DNA from: an uncultured Eubacteriales bacterium
Lineage (GTDB): Bacteria > Bacillota > Clostridia > Oscillospirales > Oscillospiraceae
DNA: 64,000 nt
NCBI GenBank assembly: GCA_900545585.1
Contig: UQZR01000002.1
Coordinates: 98,135 to 162,134 of the forward strand
Direction: 5' to 3'
The notes beneath the pieces are model-generated. The model did not search any database and had not been told where the DNA came from. It was given only the letters and a program-made list of their open reading frames with translations. Every line of letters begins with the position of its first letter. Positions within the stretch are counted from its first letter, which is position 1. The position numbers were made by a program, and so were the translations under genes. Positions 60,936 to 64,000 of this stretch are shown one piece after another.

Positions 60936-62120
60936 TTACTGAAGCGACAGACCGTTGATCGCCTTTTCCATCTGCTCCAGAGCCTTTGTCAGGGTACACC
61001 GGGGACAGGCCACATTCATGCGCAGAAAAGCCTCTCCCTGCTCACCGAATTCATAGCCGGCGCAGAACGCCACCTTGGCTTCGTTGATCATGAAATGCTC
61101 CAGTGCCATGCCCCGGTAGGGCAGCTGGGAGCAGTCCAGCCAGACCAGATACGTACCCTCGGAGGGGATCATACGGATCTGAGGAATGCGCTCCCGCAGA
61201 AACTGATCCAGATACGCCTTGTTGTCGGAGACGTAGGCGATGGCCTGATCCAGCCACTCCTCGCCGTCGTTGTAGGCGGCTATGAGGGCGGCCATGCCGA
61301 AGATGTTGTCCAGCCGCGTCTGGGCAATGGACATCTCCTCATTGAACTTGCACCGCAGGTCGTCGTCTGCCAGCACCAGGGTGGCCATACCCAGTCCGCC
61401 CAGATTGAAGCCCTTGTTGGAGGAGTAGCAGACCATGGAATGGCGCAGCACCTCCTCGCCCAGCAGACCAAAGGTGGTGTGGGGATGCTCCGGCGGCACG
61501 AAGTCGCAGTGGATCTCGTCCACCAGCATGAAGATGTTGTGCCGCAGACAGATCTCCGCCACGCCCTCCAGCTCCTGACGGGTCCATACCCGACCGGTGG
61601 GGTTGTGGGGGCTGGAGAGCACCAGTACCTTCACGCCGGAGGCAGCCTTGGCCTCCATGTCGGCGAAGTCGAAGGTGTAGCGCCCGTCCTTCCAGACCAG
61701 CGGCGTCTCTACCAGCTTCCGGCCGCCCCGGGTGACCATGTCAAACAGCGGGTCGTAGTTGGGCATGGGGACCATGACCCTGTCGCCGGGCTTGGTGAGG
61801 ATGCGCAGCATCACGTTCATGGCGTAGATCACGCCGGGAGGCGCAAAGGCCAGATGCTCATAGTTGACCTCAAAGCCGTGGCGCTTTTTCAGCCAGCCCA
61901 TCACCGCGTCATAATAGGGCTTCTGGCGCACGCCGTAGCCGTAAACCGGGTGGGCGGCGCGCTTCTGTACGGCCTCCACGATGCAGGGGGCGCAGGCAAA
62001 ATCCATGTCCGCCACCCACATGGGGATCACATCGTCCCGGCCGAAATAGTCCATATCGCAGTCCCACTTAAAGGAGAAGGTATTTCTGCGATTGATGGGG
62101 GTATCAAAATCGTATCTCAT
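60936..62120 (-). CDS. MalY/PatB-type PLP C-S lyase / aminotransferase
   Basis: A 394-residue fold I PLP enzyme. N-terminal IPMWVADMDFACAP is the MalY/PatB hallmark; the PLP lysine is in SSNKGFNLGGL; PHNPTGRVWT follows the usual NP-G loop. PatB members cleave C-S bonds of cystathionine or cysteine conjugates. It overlaps the second NhaC stop by 4 bases (ATGA); the longer frame is rejected. The pairing with NhaC is common and suggests amino-acid or thioether catabolism. Confidence 0.92.
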   Translation of the reverse strand: MRYDFDTPINRRNTFSFKWDCDMDYFGRDDVIPMWVADMDFACAPCIVEAVQKRAAHPVYGYGVRQKPYYDAVMGWLKKRHGFEVNYEHLAFAPPGVIYAMNVMLRILTKPGDRVMVPMPNYDPLFDMVTRGGRKLVETPLVWKDGRYTFDFADMEAKAASGVKVLVLSSPHNPTGRVWTRQELEGVAEICLRHNIFMLVDEIHCDFVPPEHPHTTFGLLGEEVLRHSMVCYSSNKGFNLGGLGMATLVLADDDLRCKFNEEMSIAQTRLDNIFGMAALIAAYNDGEEWLDQAIAYVSDNKAYLDQFLRERIPQIRMIPSEGTYLVWLDCSQLPYRGMALEHFMINEAKVAFCAGYEFGEQGEAFLRMNVACPRCTLTKALEQMEKAINGLSLQ

Positions 62121-63544
62121 GCGGCGCCACCAACCAGTGCAACGACGACCCACAGAATGATGGACACTGCCGCCGCCAGCAGCGCATAGGGGAGCTGGGT
62201 GCGGACGTGGTCAATGTGGTCGCAGGCGGCGCCCAGAGAGGAGAGCACCGAGGTGTCGGAAACGGGGGAGCAATGGTCGCCGAACAGACCGCCGCTGACA
62301 ACGGCGCCCACAGCGGCGTAGACCAGCGTACCCAGCTGACCGCCGGTGAAGGAGTAGGCCATGGGAACGGCGATGGGAATGCAGATGGCGAAGGTGCCCC
62401 AGGAGGAGCCGGTGAAGAAGGAGATCACGGCGCCCGCGATGAAGGTCACAGACAGGAACAGGGCGGGGGTCATCCAGCTCTCGCAGACGCCCAGCAGGAA
62501 GTCGGCGGCGCCCATGGACTTGGTGATGGTGTTGATGCAGTAGGCCAGGGCCAGGATCAGCGTGGCGGACATGACGCTCTTCATGCCCTGCACGGCGGTG
62601 CTCACCAGATCGGTCACGCTCTTGAACACCTTGCGGATGCTCAGCTCGATGGACATATAGATCACGGTGATGATGAAGCACTCCAGGATCTTCACGCCGC
62701 CCTTGGCGATGTACGTCCAGATGGCGGTGCCTACCAGGATCATGATGGGGACCAGGAAGTCCAGCATGACGTTGGGCTTTACATCACTGTCGTTGCCTTT
62801 CTGCAGCTCCTCCAGCTCGGTGCCCATCATGGGAACGGCGCCGTCACGCAGCAGCTTGCCGGTAGTGCGGGCGCGCTGCTCCGCCTTGCGCATGGGTCCG
62901 AAGTCGGGGAAGATCTCCAGTGCGGAGAGCAGTGTGATGAGTACCATCAGAATCGCGTAGAAGTTAAAGGGGATGGCGCTGATGTAGACGCTCACGCCCT
63001 GCTCGTTAGAGGTCACAGGGCCGCCCAGATCCGCCACCAGACCGGCCACGTAGGCGCCCCATGCCATGAAGGGCATCAGGGTACACACGGAGGCGCAGGT
63101 GGAGTCGAGGATGAAGGCCAGCTTCTCTCTGGGCACACGCATCTCATCCGTCAAGGGACGCATGACCACGCCGCGCAGCAGGGGGCTCATGTAGTCGTCG
63201 ATGGTGAACAGGCCGATGAACCAAGTGGCCAGCTTCACGCTGCGGGGGGATTTCACCTTACCGGCGATCATCTCCGCAAACGCCTTGACCACGCCCGCCT
63301 TCATGAAGAACGCGATCATAATGCCGATGAATACCTGAATGAGCAGGATCCAGATGAAGTCCTCGTTGCCCAGAGCCTCCTCCGCCAGAGCGGAGAAGCC
63401 GAAGGCGGGGTCATGCCCCAGCAGCAGAACGCCGGAGAGACAGCCCATGAACAGGGCAAAGACCGCGTCCTTCTTCCAAAATGCCAGCAGCAGGGTAAGC
63501 GCAAGGGGAATCAATGACAAAATACCGTAGTTTGCAGCTTCCAT
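62117..63544 (-). CDS. NhaC-family antiporter (first gene with MalY-like enzyme)
   Basis: A 475-residue membrane protein with about 11-12 segments. Conserved blocks: FIGLFTIDDYMSPLLRGVV, FMAWGAYVAG, FFTGSSWGTFAIC, and LFGDHCSPVSDTSVLSS near the C-terminus, the NhaC/MleN-type signature. Members such as MleN swap Na+ and malate for H+ and lactate. AAGGAGG precedes ATG 63544. The leader contains an 11-base C-tract (minus strand), which could affect expression by slippage. Confidence 0.9.
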   Translation of the reverse strand: MEAANYGILSLIPLALTLLLAFWKKDAVFALFMGCLSGVLLLGHDPAFGFSALAEEALGNEDFIWILLIQVFIGIMIAFFMKAGVVKAFAEMIAGKVKSPRSVKLATWFIGLFTIDDYMSPLLRGVVMRPLTDEMRVPREKLAFILDSTCASVCTLMPFMAWGAYVAGLVADLGGPVTSNEQGVSVYISAIPFNFYAILMVLITLLSALEIFPDFGPMRKAEQRARTTGKLLRDGAVPMMGTELEELQKGNDSDVKPNVMLDFLVPIMILVGTAIWTYIAKGGVKILECFIITVIYMSIELSIRKVFKSVTDLVSTAVQGMKSVMSATLILALAYCINTITKSMGAADFLLGVCESWMTPALFLSVTFIAGAVISFFTGSSWGTFAICIPIAVPMAYSFTGGQLGTLVYAAVGAVVSGGLFGDHCSPVSDTSVLSSLGAACDHIDHVRTQLPYALLAAAVSIILWVVVALVGGAA

Positions 63545-63572
63545 TACAAATACCTCCTTAAAAATATAACGC

Positions 63573-63583
63573 GGGGGGGGGGG
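63573..63583 (-). repeat. Homopolymer tract, 11 G (11 C in the NhaC leader)
   Basis: Eleven G in a row in the leader between a minus-strand TATAAT (63603-63608) and the ribosome binding site of NhaC. Length changes would alter the leader, not the protein. A sequencing or assembly artefact is also possible. Confidence 0.85.
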
Positions 63584-63602
63584 ATGACATTTGGACACCC
63601 AT

Positions 63603-63608
63603 ATTATA
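63603..63608 (-). promoter_or_regulatory. -10 box of the NhaC/MalY operon
   Basis: Minus strand TATAAT; the -35 region (around 63626-63631, TAAAAT) is weak. It sits in a strongly AT-rich stretch (63585-63780) that holds no gene I can support. Confidence 0.5.
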
Positions 63609-63782
63609 AAATTGTTAAATTATTTATTTTAAATTTTAACACCGCCCTTGTAAAAAAAACATAATGTGCATAAAGTTTTTTAATTTTTTTTATAAAAAGA
63701 AAGATAAAATGATTTGAGTGTGATAAATTGAAACAGATAAGAGATTAATAACATTAGCAATATAATATGTAAATTTAAGGTT

Positions 63783-64000
63783 ATGTCAACAGTAAGATTT
63801 AGTCAGGTTACATTTGCTACTAAATCGTGGGTAGCAGAAGCATGGGAAAAGATGGTAGTGGAATTGTTTAGCGGCCGTGTCGTAGCGGAAGTCAAACATT
63901 TGGATGAAGTATGTGAATCAAAGTGGGAAGTAGAATTGAAGAAGCTTCAAAACGAGGTTCTTTCTTTATGTCATCATGAGATCCTTCTAATGCTCGCGAT
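63783..64000 (+). CDS. Partial ORF of unknown function, AT-rich, runs off the window
   Basis: At least 72 codons are open from an ATG at 63783 to the window end, encoding MSTVRFSQVTFATKSWVAEA followed by a charged helical segment (EVKHLDEVCESKWEVELKKL). AAGG lies only two bases before this ATG, so the start is doubtful. Composition is much more AT-rich than the rest of the window, a sign of recent transfer. No family recognised. Confidence 0.5.
   Translation, partial: MSTVRFSQVTFATKSWVAEAWEKMVVELFSGRVVAEVKHLDEVCESKWEVELKKLQNEVLSLCHHEILLMLA

Overview
The window reads as a chromosomal segment of a G+C-rich, Gram-positive anaerobe of the class Clostridia, most likely an Oscillospiraceae-type gut bacterium. 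This is inferred from strong AGGAGG ribosome binding sites, lipoprotein signal peptides in place of an outer membrane, a SufU-type SUF operon, a class B sortase beside a giant MBG-type surface protein, a YtrA-type GntR/ABC cassette, NhaC antiporters and a single-cluster ferredoxin. Composition was judged by eye. I found no rRNA, CRISPR array, transposase or prophage. One tRNA gene, tRNA-Ala(CGC), is present.

Layout. 1-5180: an inositol-monophosphatase-family enzyme, an EamA transporter/amidohydrolase operon, a 26-residue membrane peptide gene divergent from a LysR regulator, and a DUF4358-like lipoprotein. 5197-10057: a MacB-type ABC export operon with two different adaptor proteins. 10352-17133: an operon led by a 1587-residue polypeptide joining HD, helical-repeat, NadD-like nucleotidyltransferase, acyltransferase-like and phosphoribosyltransferase-like regions, followed by an LDH/MDH-fold protein and a flavodoxin-type reductase. 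17255-21987: sufCBDSU. 22123-23702: an ECF sigma factor and its membrane anti-sigma partner. 23927-33135: a phosphorelay operon with a REC/HD-GYP/GGDEF protein, an Hpt protein, two hybrid kinases and a solute-binding lipoprotein.

33516-42826: a LuxR-type regulator, a 2317-residue surface protein ending in an NPQTG motif but without a membrane anchor, and a sortase B. 43037-51974: a PrpR-N regulator with a degenerate AAA+ domain, divergent from a six-gene catabolic cluster (DHDPS-family lyase, Fe-alcohol dehydrogenase, PdxA2-like dehydrogenase, DUF1537 kinase, dicarboxylate/amino-acid symporter, PLP aminotransferase). 51975-53810: terminators, a duplicated tRNA 3' end, tRNA-Ala and an F420-0:glutamate-ligase-like gene. 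53886-57567: a GntR/ABC cassette. 57771-63544: a ferredoxin, a broken ABC transporter gene, two NhaC antiporters, a MalY-type lyase and a truncated S9 peptidase. After 63545 the sequence becomes AT-rich and carries the start of an unknown gene that runs off the window.

The most unusual items are the five-part fusion protein and its redox partners, the four-carbon-acid/amino-acid catabolic cluster with its degenerate regulator, the c-di-GMP phosphorelay with an orphan binding protein, the anchorless NPQTG protein beside its own sortase, and the 26-residue peptide gene with its own promoter and terminator.
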